Below, one piece after another: positions 31,753 through 40,667 of a stretch of DNA of 64,000 nucleotides. Position numbers and translations under genes: made by a program. Numbering within the stretch: the first letter of the stretch is position 1; each line of letters starts with the position of its first letter. The notes under the pieces were generated by a model, which was not told the origin of the DNA, searched no databases, and saw only the letters and a program-made list of their open reading frames with translations. Source of the DNA: Lachnospiraceae bacterium (GTDB taxonomy: Bacteria; Bacillota; Clostridia; Lachnospirales; Lachnospiraceae); assembly GCA_017394885.1 (NCBI GenBank), contig JAFPWO010000024.1, forward strand, positions 43,339 to 107,338, written 5' to 3'.

Positions 31753-34655
31753 TACAGCGCCTCCGTTTCGTCAAACAGATCCGCCTGCTCTTCCACCTGC
31801 AGCGCCGGGGAGAAGGCGCAGTACAGATCGGTCCGGATGACCGCTTCCATATACGGCGCAAGGCCGCGCAGCGTCTCCAGCGTGCATTTCAGGATCTCGT
31901 CGCGTTCTTTCTGCAGCAGTTCTTCGCTTAAATGATTGCGTACGCAGGCAAAATCCAGAGTGGATGCCATGGCCGGGGTCAGCGGCATATCCATCCCGCC
32001 GACGGTGGAAATGATAAAGCCGTCCAGTTCTTCCCGGGTATAGGCCAGATTCCGCACCGCCTCCGGGATCCGGCGGTAGACTGCCAGCGTCTTGTCCAGA
32101 TTCGGATCGCGGTAGGACACGAAATAGCTTCCGCCGCCCCGGGCAAACTGGCACATCGCGCCGTAGGCGCCGCCGAAGACCCGCAGCTGCTGCCAGAGAT
32201 AATCATTGCTCAGGATGCTGCGCAGCACGCGCAGCGCGCCGGTATAGGGGCCCGCATCCAGAAAGCTTCCGGCCAGGGCCACATAGCCCACCGATCCGTT
32301 CGTCATGATGCCTTCGCGGCGCACCTTCGCCTCCGGAAGCGTCAGGCGCCGCTTCGGATCGGAGGGCAGCTCCCGCACGAACGCTTCCAGCAGAGACTGC
32401 ATGAAGGTGATCTGCGCCTCTTCGCAGCACAGATTGAGGAGCAGGCTGTCCCGGGTGAACAGCTTCGCATAAACATGCTGAAGCCCGGCCCGGATCTCTT
32501 CCTTCCGCTCTTCGAAATGATCTTCCAGCTCCGTAATGAAGCGGTAGAAGCTCAGGCCGCCCGTCAGATCCGCAAAGTACGCCCGGCTGTCATAATAGGT
32601 GGCCGCGCGGGAGGACGCCGCCACATGGCCCCGTTCGCTGATCTTTTCCCGAAGATCCACCGCCAGTTCGGAAATGATCTCCTTCAGCCGCTTATCCTCG
32701 GTAAAGAGCGTATCCCGCACGACCTCCCGTACCAGCGAGATGGCCTGCGGCCACTTTTCGTACAGGGCTTTCACGGTCAGGGAAGCCGCCGGCTGAAACT
32801 CATGGGTATCGACCGGGTCAAAGCTTTCCAGCTGCAGGCTGAAACCGCCCGCAGCCTCCATAATAAGTCCGGCGAGTTTCGTATAGGAATGCTCTTTCGT
32901 GGACAGGACCGCAAAGCAGCTTTTATACAGGCCGAGCCAGGGCAGATCCTCCTGCCTGAGATTCCTCGCGTCAAAATACAGCCCGGCATAGGCAATGCCT
33001 GCCGTCTTCATCGGATGCGCGATGAGCGGCAGCCCGTCCGCCTGCAGAAAGCAGTTGTTCTGCCGGCGCACTTCGCGGCGCAGATCCGTCCGGGAAAGCT
33101 GCGGGATGCAGCGTTTTTCTTCCTGCGTTTCTTCCTTTTCCTGCCAGATCCGGAGCGCTTCATTCTTTGCCGCAAGAGCGCCGAGCTCTTCCGGGCTGAG
33201 CGAGTCCCGGTAAGCTTTCAGCTTCTCCCGCAGGGCCGTTTCATCCCGGGAAGCTTTGCCGGGATCCGGCTCCAGCACCACCAGGGAGCTGTGCGAATTA
33301 TCCAGCAGATACCGGCGGATCAGGCTTTCAAAATACCCTTCCTCCGCCGCTTTCCGGAGCCAGGCATAGTCTTCTTCATAGCGCAGGTAGCGGAAGGGAT
33401 CGTCCTTCTCGTCATAGAGCAGGCAGTTCAGGATCGCGAAGCTATAGATCAGGCCTTTGGTCATGCCGCCGTAATCCGCCTCCCGGCTGGAAAACTCCTC
33501 GCTGCTGATAACGGCCTGCAGCATGGCGGGATCCAGCCCCTCGTCCGCGATCTTTTTCAGCATGTCTTCCACGCACTGCACAAAGCGTGCCTCCGCACCG
33601 GCCGGGGCGTCCTTCAGGCTGACGACCCACTGCGGCTGCAGTGTATAATTCGCATAGTAGCCGCCCGCGTCGCGCGCAAGGCCCTCGTCCAGCAGCGCCT
33701 GCTTAAGCGGCGCGCCGGGCAGCTCCAGCAGCACGGTTTCCAGGATATTGAGCGCCGTACTGGTCCGCGCGTCCAGGATGTTTCCGGCGGACCAGCCGAG
33801 GCTGTACAAGGTCCGGTCCCCGTCTTCTGCTTCCTCTTCTCCCACCGGATAAGTAAAGCGGCAGACGCGCCGCTTTTCAAAAGGCGCCTGCAGCGGAATC
33901 TCCGAATCGGTCTCTGCAGCGGTGAACGCATTCAGATATGCCTCATCCAGAAAGCGCAGACGCTCCTCCATATCCATATTGCCGTAGAAGAAAATATAGC
34001 TGTTGGAGGGATGATAATAGCGCCGGTGGAAAGCACAGAACTCCTCATAGGAAAGCGTCGGGATCGCCTCCGGATCCCCGCCGGATTCAAAGCGGTAGGG
34101 CGTGTCCGGATACAGGCTGTTCTGGGCATAGCGTTCCAGGACCTCGTCCGGGGAAGAGAACGCCCCCTTCATCTCGCTGTAGACCACGCCGTTGAGGTCA
34201 AACTCCCCGTCTTCCCCGATCTCGATCCGCCAGCCCTCCTGCCGGAAAATGCTTTCGTTGCGGTGCAGCAGCGGATGAAAGACCGCATCGAGATAGACGT
34301 CCATCAGGTTGGCGAAGTCCTTATCGTTGCAGCTCGCCACCGGATACACGGTCTTGTCTGGATAGGTCATGGCATTGAGGAAGGTATTCAGCGAGCTTCT
34401 GTTCAGCTCCATAAAGGGATCCTTGAGGGGGAATTTCTCCGATCCGCAGAGCACGCTGTGCTCCAGGATATGGGGCACACCGGTATTATCCGCCGGCGGC
34501 GTGCGGAAGCCGATGCAGAAGAGCTTGTTCTCATCCTCGCAGGGCAGCAGCACCACGCGCGCCCCGCTTTTTTTATGGCGCAGCAGCGCGGCGTCGATAC
34601 TGACCTCCTTCAGCCGGCTTTCCCTTATCAGTTCATAGGTGTCGGGAATGTTCAA
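31752..34655 (-). CDS. M16C zinc peptidase, presequence-protease-like
   Basis: 967-residue metalloprotease of the pitrilysin family, PreP/M16C subtype, probably cytoplasmic because no signal peptide is seen. The inverted zinc motif is VPHILEHSVLCGSEKFPLKD (HxxEH), with a downstream conserved block (YSEMKGAFSSPDEVL) that supplies the third ligand Glu. Two halves follow, each of about 480 residues, the second with the segment QHVYAKLFTRDSLLLNLC. It degrades short peptides in known homologues. It lies between trhP (4 bp upstream) and era (1-bp overlap), in the long ireB-recO run. Confidence 0.92.
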   Translation of the reverse strand: MNIPDTYELIRESRLKEVSIDAALLRHKKSGARVVLLPCEDENKLFCIGFRTPPADNTGVPHILEHSVLCGSEKFPLKDPFMELNRSSLNTFLNAMTYPDKTVYPVASCNDKDFANLMDVYLDAVFHPLLHRNESIFRQEGWRIEIGEDGEFDLNGVVYSEMKGAFSSPDEVLERYAQNSLYPDTPYRFESGGDPEAIPTLSYEEFCAFHRRYYHPSNSYIFFYGNMDMEERLRFLDEAYLNAFTAAETDSEIPLQAPFEKRRVCRFTYPVGEEEAEDGDRTLYSLGWSAGNILDARTSTALNILETVLLELPGAPLKQALLDEGLARDAGGYYANYTLQPQWVVSLKDAPAGAEARFVQCVEDMLKKIADEGLDPAMLQAVISSEEFSSREADYGGMTKGLIYSFAILNCLLYDEKDDPFRYLRYEEDYAWLRKAAEEGYFESLIRRYLLDNSHSSLVVLEPDPGKASRDETALREKLKAYRDSLSPEELGALAAKNEALRIWQEKEETQEEKRCIPQLSRTDLRREVRRQNNCFLQADGLPLIAHPMKTAGIAYAGLYFDARNLRQEDLPWLGLYKSCFAVLSTKEHSYTKLAGLIMEAAGGFSLQLESFDPVDTHEFQPAASLTVKALYEKWPQAISLVREVVRDTLFTEDKRLKEIISELAVDLREKISERGHVAASSRAATYYDSRAYFADLTGGLSFYRFITELEDHFEERKEEIRAGLQHVYAKLFTRDSLLLNLCCEEAQITFMQSLLEAFVRELPSDPKRRLTLPEAKVRREGIMTNGSVGYVALAGSFLDAGPYTGALRVLRSILSNDYLWQQLRVFGGAYGAMCQFARGGGSYFVSYRDPNLDKTLAVYRRIPEAVRNLAYTREELDGFIISTVGGMDMPLTPAMASTLDFACVRNHLSEELLQKERDEILKCTLETLRGLAPYMEAVIRTDLYCAFSPALQVEEQADLFDETEAL

Positions 34656-34659
34656 ACGC

Positions 34660-35904
34660 TTATTCCTCCCCTTTGTTTTCTTTTCTCAGAATATCATGCT
34701 CCCGCAGCGGGGCGTCGCTGTGCAGATACAGCTTCTGGCCCGGATGCGGGCAGCTCTCCTGTATTTCACCGTTTTCCGTCTCAAAGGACAGGATCCGGCA
34801 GGGAATATCGCTGCCGTCGGCCCGGATCGCTTCGACCGCATCGCCGCAGAAAAAGCGGTTTTTCTGCCGCAGATACAGGCCTCTCTCATCTTTCTCCACC
34901 GTGCCCAGATAGATATAGTCTTTGAAATACTCACTGCTTTCATAGTTCTGGGCCGAGGCGTCCGGCCGGCCGAAATAAAAGCCCGTGCAGAAGCTCCGGG
35001 TGGTGCATTTTTGCACCTCGGCGCGGTAGCGCGGCAGATGCTCCCGGTACAGCGCTTCGCTTTCGGAAAGATCATCCAGGGCCATCCGGTAAGCCCTTGC
35101 CACCGTGGCGCCGTACAGCTCCGTCTTCATGCGGCCTTCCACCTTCAGAGACGCCGCGCCGGTCCGGATCAGTTCCGGCAGGTACTCGATCATGCACAGA
35201 TCCTTGGAATTATACAGATAGGTCCCCCGTTCCGTCTCCTCCACCGGCATGTACTGTCCCGGCCTTGTCTCTTCGCAGAGATAATATTCCCAGCGGCAGG
35301 GTTGCGTACAGGAGCCGCGGTTCGCATCCCGCCCGGTCAGGAAATTGCTGATCAAGCAGCGGCCCGAATACGACATGCACATCGCGCCGTGCACAAAGCA
35401 CTCGATCTCCAGGTCCTGCGGCAGGCGGGCCCGAAGCTCCGCCAGTTCAGAGAGGGAAAGCTCCCTGGCGCAGACAACCCGCCGCGCTCCCAGCTCGTAC
35501 CAGAACAGGAACGTTTCGTAATTAGTGCTGTTCGTCTGCGTGCTGATATGAAGCGGGACCGACTGGCAGAGGCGCTTTGCCATGCGGATCAGGCCGAAAT
35601 CCGATATAATGAAGGCGTCCGGCTTATCAGTCCAGCCGTCGATCATGCGGAAAAGCTTTTCCGCATCCGGAAGGTCTTCGTTATGGGCAAAGATGTTCAC
35701 CGTGAGGTACAGTTTCTTTCCCAGCCCGTGGGTGAGCGCCAGGGCTTCTTTCAGCTCTTCGTCCGAAAAGTTCCGGGCTTTGGCCCGCAGGCTCAGGGCT
35801 TCACTCCCCAGATAGACCGCATCGGCGCCGTAGCGGAGCACCGTTTCCAGGACCCGGGGACTGCCCGCCGGCATCAGCAATTCAGGTTTTCTGCAATAGT
35901 CCAT
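34660..35904 (-). CDS. trhP: U32 peptidase-family tRNA hydroxylation protein (TrhP/YrrO-like)
   Basis: 414 residues. The U32 signature EIECFVHGAMCMSYSGRCLI and NRGSCTQPCRWEY contain the four Cys likely to hold an iron-sulfur cluster. N-terminal start MDYCRKPELLMPAGSPRVLETVLRYGADAVYLGS is typical. Despite the name, the B. subtilis relatives (YrrN/YrrO, TrhP) work in prephenate-dependent 5-hydroxylation of tRNA U34. The trmR gene directly upstream (23-bp overlap) encodes the next enzyme, methylating that hydroxyl, so the pair makes 5-methoxyuridine. Length and context favour TrhP2. Confidence 0.88.
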   Translation of the reverse strand: MDYCRKPELLMPAGSPRVLETVLRYGADAVYLGSEALSLRAKARNFSDEELKEALALTHGLGKKLYLTVNIFAHNEDLPDAEKLFRMIDGWTDKPDAFIISDFGLIRMAKRLCQSVPLHISTQTNSTNYETFLFWYELGARRVVCARELSLSELAELRARLPQDLEIECFVHGAMCMSYSGRCLISNFLTGRDANRGSCTQPCRWEYYLCEETRPGQYMPVEETERGTYLYNSKDLCMIEYLPELIRTGAASLKVEGRMKTELYGATVARAYRMALDDLSESEALYREHLPRYRAEVQKCTTRSFCTGFYFGRPDASAQNYESSEYFKDYIYLGTVEKDERGLYLRQKNRFFCGDAVEAIRADGSDIPCRILSFETENGEIQESCPHPGQKLYLHSDAPLREHDILRKENKGEE

Positions 35905-36547
35905 CGTTATCTTTCTCCCGTTTGACCGCGGTCAGCATGCCGTCCCCGACCGGGAGCAGGCAGCAGCGGTACGCGCTGTCCCGGTACATCTCCCGGACAA
36001 AGCGGCGCATCCGCCCGTGAATGGTTCTCTCCCGCCGCGGGACGGCATAGCGTGATTCCAGGAGCCGCCCCTCCTGCAAGATATTGTCCGCCAGCAGGAC
36101 GCCGCCTTCCTTTAAGAGGCGGTCCAGCTCCGAGCGGAAATGCTCATACTGTCCCTTCGGCCCGTCCAGGAAGATAAAATCATACTTTTCCGAAAGCTGC
36201 GGAAGGATAACCCCCGCGTCTCCCCGGATCAGGCGGATCCGTGCCGTCTCGTTTGCCCGGGCGAAATAGGCCTCTGCCCGGGCGGCCCGTTCCGCGTCCA
36301 GCTCGATCGTGGTGATCGCCGCCTTCGGGCAGGCCGCGGCCATCCGCAGGGCGGAATAGCCGATCCCGCTGCCGATCTCCAGTATCTTCTCCGGCTTTCT
36401 GATCCGCAGCAGCGTCTCCAGATAGGCGGCGCTTTCCCGGCGGATGATCGGAACATGGTCCCGCTCCGCTTCCTCTTCGGCTTCACGCAAAAGAGCCGTC
36501 TGATCCGGCTCCATTGCATCCACAAAAACTGAAAAACCGTCTGTCAT
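35882..36547 (-). CDS. trmR: tRNA 5-hydroxyuridine methyltransferase TrmR
   Basis: 221-residue SAM-dependent O-methyltransferase of the YrrM family. The SAM loop is ILEIGSGIGYSALRMA, with acidic residues in TTIELDAERA, and YDFIFLDGPKGQYEHF gives the metal/substrate segment, then VLLADNILQEGRLL. In B. subtilis TrmR converts ho5U34 to mo5U34. Position between mltG and the U32 gene matches B. subtilis yrrL-yrrM-yrrN-yrrO. It overlaps the mltG-like stop by 4 bp (ATGA). Confidence 0.88.
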   Translation of the reverse strand: MTDGFSVFVDAMEPDQTALLREAEEEAERDHVPIIRRESAAYLETLLRIRKPEKILEIGSGIGYSALRMAAACPKAAITTIELDAERAARAEAYFARANETARIRLIRGDAGVILPQLSEKYDFIFLDGPKGQYEHFRSELDRLLKEGGVLLADNILQEGRLLESRYAVPRRERTIHGRMRRFVREMYRDSAYRCCLLPVGDGMLTAVKREKDNDGLLQKT

Positions 36548-36957
36548 GATCCCTCTGTCCCGGCAGCCAGGGTCATCAGGATATCCTCGATCGTTTCCGA
36601 GCTGTTGAGGATATAGGTGCCCGGCTGCAGATCATAGCCATATATCAGAGACTGCACGTAAAAGACCGTCGCGTCGGCGATCACGCCCTTATTTTTCAAA
36701 AGCGTTCCGATGCTCCGCCGGGACATGCCGGGCAGGACGGTCACTTCGATATCATGCCCGGGCGCTTCTTCCGCGGCGCCGGTCGTAAAGATCGTATACC
36801 CGAAGCGGTACAGGGAGCGTGAGCCGTAAAAAAGCGCAAAGAGAAAGATCGCTACGATCCCGACCTTCAGCAGAAAGTTCCCCATATTGAGAACGGTCCG
36901 CAGCGGATTCGTATCGTCCGGCTCGCTGATGCGTTTCGGCGCACGTTCTTCGCTCAC
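36544..36957 (-). CDS. MltG/YceG-like protein lacking the catalytic domain
   Basis: 137 residues. It has a cytoplasmic N-terminus, one helix (LLKVGIVAIFLFALFYGSRSL) and one LysM-like domain (IEVTVLPGMSRRSIGTLLKNKGVIADATVFYVQSL), ending TLAAGTEGS. Full-length MltG lytic transglycosylases are 330-380 residues with a catalytic YceG domain that is absent here. The position immediately before trmR is that of mltG (yrrL) in B. subtilis. The frame is clean and translationally coupled to trmR, which suggests a stable short form rather than a broken gene. Confidence 0.72.
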   Translation of the reverse strand: MSEERAPKRISEPDDTNPLRTVLNMGNFLLKVGIVAIFLFALFYGSRSLYRFGYTIFTTGAAEEAPGHDIEVTVLPGMSRRSIGTLLKNKGVIADATVFYVQSLIYGYDLQPGTYILNSSETIEDILMTLAAGTEGS

Positions 36958-38607
36958 TTAAACCTCCATGATGATCGGAATGATCATGGGGCTGCGGCGC
37001 ATCCGCTTCCACAGGAAATCACTCAGATCGTCTTTCATTTCCGTCTTGATCTTGGCCCAGTCCGTCACGCCCCGGGTCCGGCAGTTGACGATGGTGCTGT
37101 AGGCCACCTCCTGCGCTTCTTCCATGAGCTCCTCGGATTCGCGGACATAGACGAAGCCCCGCGTGATGATATCCGGCCCGGCCAGCAGCTCCCCGCTTCC
37201 GTGCTCAAAGACCGATACCAGGATGATGATGCCGTGCTGGGCCAGCAGCTGCCGGTCGCGCAGGACGATATTGCCCACGTCGCCCACGCCCAGGCCGTCC
37301 ACCAGCGTGCGGCCGTTCGGGACCTTATCCACCACGTAGGCGCTTTCCTCATCCATCTCCAGCACGTCGCCGGCTTCCAGCAGGAAGATATTCTCCCGCG
37401 CGATGCCGAGATCCGCCGCGAGCCCGGCCTGCGCCTGGCGGTGACGGTATTCGCCGTGCAGCGGGACCGCGTACTGCGGCTTGATCAGGGTATACAGCAG
37501 CTTGATCTCTTCCTGGCAGGCGTGGCCGGATACGTGCACGTCCTGGAAAATGACCTTGGCGCCCTGGGCAGTCAGCTCGTTGATTACCTTCGAGACCGCC
37601 TTTTCGTTGCCCGGGATCGGGTTGGAGCTTAAAATGATCACGTCGGTCGGATCGATGCTGACCTTGCGGTGAATGCTGGCCGCCATGCGGGACAGCGAAG
37701 CCATGGACTCGCCCTGGCTGCCGGTCGTGATCAGCACGACCTTCTCCCGCGGATAATTGTTCAGTTCCTCAATGGTGATCAAAGACCCCTCGGGGATGTT
37801 GATATAGCCCACGTCCGAAGCAGTTCCCAGGATCCGGACCATGCTGCGGCCGTCCACGGCCACCTTGCGCTCGTGTTTGACCGCCGCGTCGATGATCTGC
37901 TGCACCCGGTCCACATTGGAGGCGAAGGTCGCCACGATGATCCGGCTGTTCGCGTTCTCGTCAAAGATCGCGTTGATGGTCTTTCCCACAGTGCGCTCCG
38001 ACATCGTAAAGCCTTCCCGGATCGCATTGGTCGAGTCGCACAGCAGCGCCAGCACGCCTTTATTGCCGAGCTCGGCAAAGCGGGTCAGGTTGATGGGATC
38101 CCCGTAGACCGGCGTATAATCCACCTTAAAGTCCCCGGTATGGACCACGGTCCCGGCCGGGCAGCTGATGGCGAAGGCCGCCGCATCCGCGATGCTGTGA
38201 TTCGTACGGATGAATTCCACCTTAAAGGAACCGGCCGTCACGGTCTGTCCGTAGCGGACGATCTTGCGTTTGGCCACGCTTTCCAGGCTGAGCTCTTCCA
38301 GCTTGCCGTCGATCAGGGCCATGGTCAGCTTGGTCCCGTAGATCGGGACGTTCAGCCGCCGGATTATATAGGGGATCGCCCCGATATGGTCTTCATGGCC
38401 GTGGGTAATAAAGAGCCCGCGGACCCTCTCTATATTATCTTCCAGGTAGCTGACGTCCGGAATGACCAGGTCGATGCCCAGCATATCGTCGCTGGGAAAA
38501 GCCGACCCGCAGTCAACTACGATGATATCATCTTCATATTCAAAAGCGGTTATGTTCATGCCGATCTGATCCAAACCGCCCAAAGGGATAATTCTGAGTT
38601 TGCTCAT
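36958..38607 (-). CDS. rnj: Ribonuclease J
   Basis: 549 residues from ATG at 38607 (MSKLRIIPLGGLDQIGMN), with AAGGAGAAAGG before it; the frame extends 7 codons further without RBS. Metallo-beta-lactamase/beta-CASP nuclease with 5'-3' exo- and endonuclease activity in mRNA and rRNA processing. Motifs: THGHEDHIGAIPYI, HTGDFKVDYTPV, LLCDSTNA, and HGEYRHRQAQA. It lies between DUF1292 and the mltG-like gene, interrupting the usual order yrzL-yrrK-yrzB-yrrL. Confidence 0.95.
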   Translation of the reverse strand: MSKLRIIPLGGLDQIGMNITAFEYEDDIIVVDCGSAFPSDDMLGIDLVIPDVSYLEDNIERVRGLFITHGHEDHIGAIPYIIRRLNVPIYGTKLTMALIDGKLEELSLESVAKRKIVRYGQTVTAGSFKVEFIRTNHSIADAAAFAISCPAGTVVHTGDFKVDYTPVYGDPINLTRFAELGNKGVLALLCDSTNAIREGFTMSERTVGKTINAIFDENANSRIIVATFASNVDRVQQIIDAAVKHERKVAVDGRSMVRILGTASDVGYINIPEGSLITIEELNNYPREKVVLITTGSQGESMASLSRMAASIHRKVSIDPTDVIILSSNPIPGNEKAVSKVINELTAQGAKVIFQDVHVSGHACQEEIKLLYTLIKPQYAVPLHGEYRHRQAQAGLAADLGIARENIFLLEAGDVLEMDEESAYVVDKVPNGRTLVDGLGVGDVGNIVLRDRQLLAQHGIIILVSVFEHGSGELLAGPDIITRGFVYVRESEELMEEAQEVAYSTIVNCRTRGVTDWAKIKTEMKDDLSDFLWKRMRRSPMIIPIIMEV

Positions 38608-38643
38608 CCTTTCTCCTTTTTTCCGCACTTAATCCGTGCCTGC

Positions 38644-38898
38644 CTAAAACTCAATATCCACATCTTCCAGCTGTTCGGCAAAGATACCGGCCAAATAGTC
38701 CAGAATCCCGTTGTCTTCCACCATTTCGTATACGGCTTCCGCGCTGTCCTCCGGCGTCGTTTCCTTCAGGATATAGCACTCGCCGTCTCCCGCTTCCACA
38801 TCGGAAGCCAGCAGATAATTGATCCCTGCCAGCCGGGTGGAATCCAGCACATACAGTTCGATCTCTTCACTTTCTCCGATAAATCGGATCTTATCCAT
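38644..38898 (-). CDS. DUF1292 family protein (YrzB-like)
   Basis: 84-residue acidic protein with the DUF1292 pattern (EEIELYVLDSTRLAGINYLLAS, then ECYILKETTPEDSAEAVYEMV). Function unknown. It overlaps ruvX by 8 bp and belongs to the conserved ireB-ruvX-DUF1292 trio found throughout Firmicutes. Confidence 0.85.
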   Translation of the reverse strand: MDKIRFIGESEEIELYVLDSTRLAGINYLLASDVEAGDGECYILKETTPEDSAEAVYEMVEDNGILDYLAGIFAEQLEDVDIEF

Positions 38899-39325
38899 TT
38901 TCTTTCCTCTCTGTCCTGCTCAGATAACTCTCCAGGATCAGGACCGCGGCCAGCTGATCGATCACGGCCTTGCGCTTTTCCGGGCGCATGCCGCTCTCCT
39001 CCAGCACCTCATCGGCTGCTTCCGTGGTCAGCCGTTCATCCTCAAACTCCACGGGGAGGCCGGTCCGCCGGCTCAGCTTTTCCCCGAATTCCCGGGCTTT
39101 GGCCGCCCTCTCCCCCTCGGTCTCATCCATATTGAGGGGGAGGCCCACCACGATCAGCCCGGCTTCCAGTTCCCGGCAGAGCACCTCGATCCGCGCCAGC
39201 GTGCGCCTAAGCTTATTTTCCTCCCTGCGCGTCACGGTCTCCACGGGCTGCACGGTCAGCCCGAGCGCGTCCGTTGCCGCCACGCCTACGGTCTTGGATC
39301 CGTAATCCAGTCCTATGATCCGCAT
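38891..39325 (-). CDS. ruvX: YqgF/RuvX Holliday junction resolvase-like nuclease
   Basis: 144 residues, RNase H-like fold, implicated in Holliday junction resolution and in 16S pre-rRNA processing. Motifs: MRIIGLDYGSKTVGVAATD (catalytic Asp), LIVVGLPLNMDETEGERA, FEDERLTTEAADEVL, and KAVIDQLAAVLILESYL. It overlaps the ireB stop by 1 bp (TGATG). Confidence 0.93.
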   Translation of the reverse strand: MRIIGLDYGSKTVGVAATDALGLTVQPVETVTRREENKLRRTLARIEVLCRELEAGLIVVGLPLNMDETEGERAAKAREFGEKLSRRTGLPVEFEDERLTTEAADEVLEESGMRPEKRKAVIDQLAAVLILESYLSRTERKENG

Positions 39326-39585
39326 CAGTCACCGAGCACGACTTTAATATAGACCTTCAGCACCAGTTCCAGAATATCGTCCCGTTCCACCTGGGAGATC
39401 AGGTAGCGCGCGTTGTTGTAACTGGTGATATAGGTCGGGTCGCCGGACATGATATAGCCTACGATCTGGCTGACCGGGTCATATCCTTTGGTCTGCAGCG
39501 CTTCGTAAACCTGCGCCAGGACCTCTTCCACCGGCATGTGTTCCTGAATTGGCTGAAAGCTTTTGGTCATGTTGTTTTCTGACAT
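39325..39585 (-). CDS. ireB: IreB family regulatory phosphoprotein
   Basis: 86 residues, DUF965. In Enterococcus the homologue is phosphorylated on N-terminal threonines by the PASTA kinase IreK and affects cephalosporin resistance. The body has MPVEEVLAQVYEALQTKGYDPVSQIVGYIMSGDPTYIT and ends YIKVVLGD. One Thr remains in the N-terminal tail (MSENNMTKSF). The start is ATG at 39585 with GGAGG. It is the first gene of the ten-gene run but only 18 bp after potD, so read-through is possible. Confidence 0.93.
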   Translation of the reverse strand: MSENNMTKSFQPIQEHMPVEEVLAQVYEALQTKGYDPVSQIVGYIMSGDPTYITSYNNARYLISQVERDDILELVLKVYIKVVLGD

Positions 39586-39603
39586 GTCGCCTCCTTCTCC
39601 CGC

Positions 39604-40665
39604 TCAGTTTCCGCGGTACTGTTTCCAGTATTTGTTCAGCAGTTCGTCCGCTTCCTCGCCCAGATAATGATATACGCTGCTCTTATCCAGCACGGACTGC
39701 GGCGGGAAGATATTCTCATCGTTCAGATATTCCTCATCCAGCATCTTGATGGATTCGGTGTTCGGGATCGGGTAGCACAGCTCCTCAAAGGTCAGGACGC
39801 CGCTTTCGGGCCGCATCATGAAATCAATGAATTTCTCCGCGGCGCTGACGTTCTGGGCGTTGGCCGGAATGACAAAGCAGTCGAACCATACATTCGTCCC
39901 CTCCTCGGGAATGACAAAGACCAGATCCTCGTTGTGTTCGGTACAGTACAGATACTCGCCGGAGTAGATCATCCCGATCCCCGCGTTCTTTTCGATCAGT
40001 TCATCGCGGATCTCATCCACCTTCCAGCTCTGGACCAGGGGCTTCTGCTCCATCAGCAGATCCAGCACCTTCTGCAGATCCGCCTCGTCGGTCGTATTGA
40101 TATCGATGTCCAGGATCTTTTCCGCCACCATGAAGGTGTCGCGGACCGAATTCTGCATGACGATGCCGTACTGCTTGTATTCCGGATTCCACAGATCCTT
40201 CCAGGACGTTACGCTTCCTTCGGGGATCATGCTCGAATTATACATGATGCCGACGGTGCCCCAGGTATAGGGGATCGCGTATTTGTTGCCGGGATCGGCG
40301 GCCGCCAGCTTCTCCATATAATCCGCATCGAGGTATTTCGTATTCGGTATATTATCGTAATTCAGCGGCTGCAGCAGATTATTCGCAATCATTTTTTCGA
40401 TGGTATAATCTCCGGCCACGATCAGGTCGTACTGGACCTGCCCGCTGGCGACGGGGACATACATCTCTTCATTGGTATCGAAGGTATCCTGCAGGACCCG
40501 GATCCCTGTTTCCTTTTCAAACTGTTTCAGAAGCTCGCTGTTGATATAATCGCCGTAGTTGTAAAACTTCAGAACGTTTTCCTTTTTATCCCCTCCGCAG
40601 CCCGTAAGCAGGCCGGCCAAGAGGCACAGCGCGGCCGCAGCCGCCAAGATTCGAGAAACTTTCAT
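39604..40665 (-). CDS. potD: Polyamine ABC transporter substrate-binding lipoprotein
   Basis: 353-residue lipoprotein (lipobox LLTGC after ALCLLAG) binding spermidine or putrescine. Family segments: VLKFYNYGDYINSELLKQFEKETGI, PYTWGTVGIMYNSSMI, and NAQNVSAAEKFIDFMMRPE. It is the last gene of the argR-potABCD cluster, 2 bp after potC. Confidence 0.93.
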   Translation of the reverse strand: MKVSRILAAAAALCLLAGLLTGCGGDKKENVLKFYNYGDYINSELLKQFEKETGIRVLQDTFDTNEEMYVPVASGQVQYDLIVAGDYTIEKMIANNLLQPLNYDNIPNTKYLDADYMEKLAAADPGNKYAIPYTWGTVGIMYNSSMIPEGSVTSWKDLWNPEYKQYGIVMQNSVRDTFMVAEKILDIDINTTDEADLQKVLDLLMEQKPLVQSWKVDEIRDELIEKNAGIGMIYSGEYLYCTEHNEDLVFVIPEEGTNVWFDCFVIPANAQNVSAAEKFIDFMMRPESGVLTFEELCYPIPNTESIKMLDEEYLNDENIFPPQSVLDKSSVYHYLGEEADELLNKYWKQYRGN

Positions 40666-40667
40666 CG

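Noticed and set aside
31932..34925. A ~1000-codon open frame antisense to the M16C peptidase gene
   Set aside because: It mirrors codon structure of the real gene, has a composition rich in His/Gln/Arg, no recognisable domain and no RBS. The M16C frame has the zinc motif and full family length.
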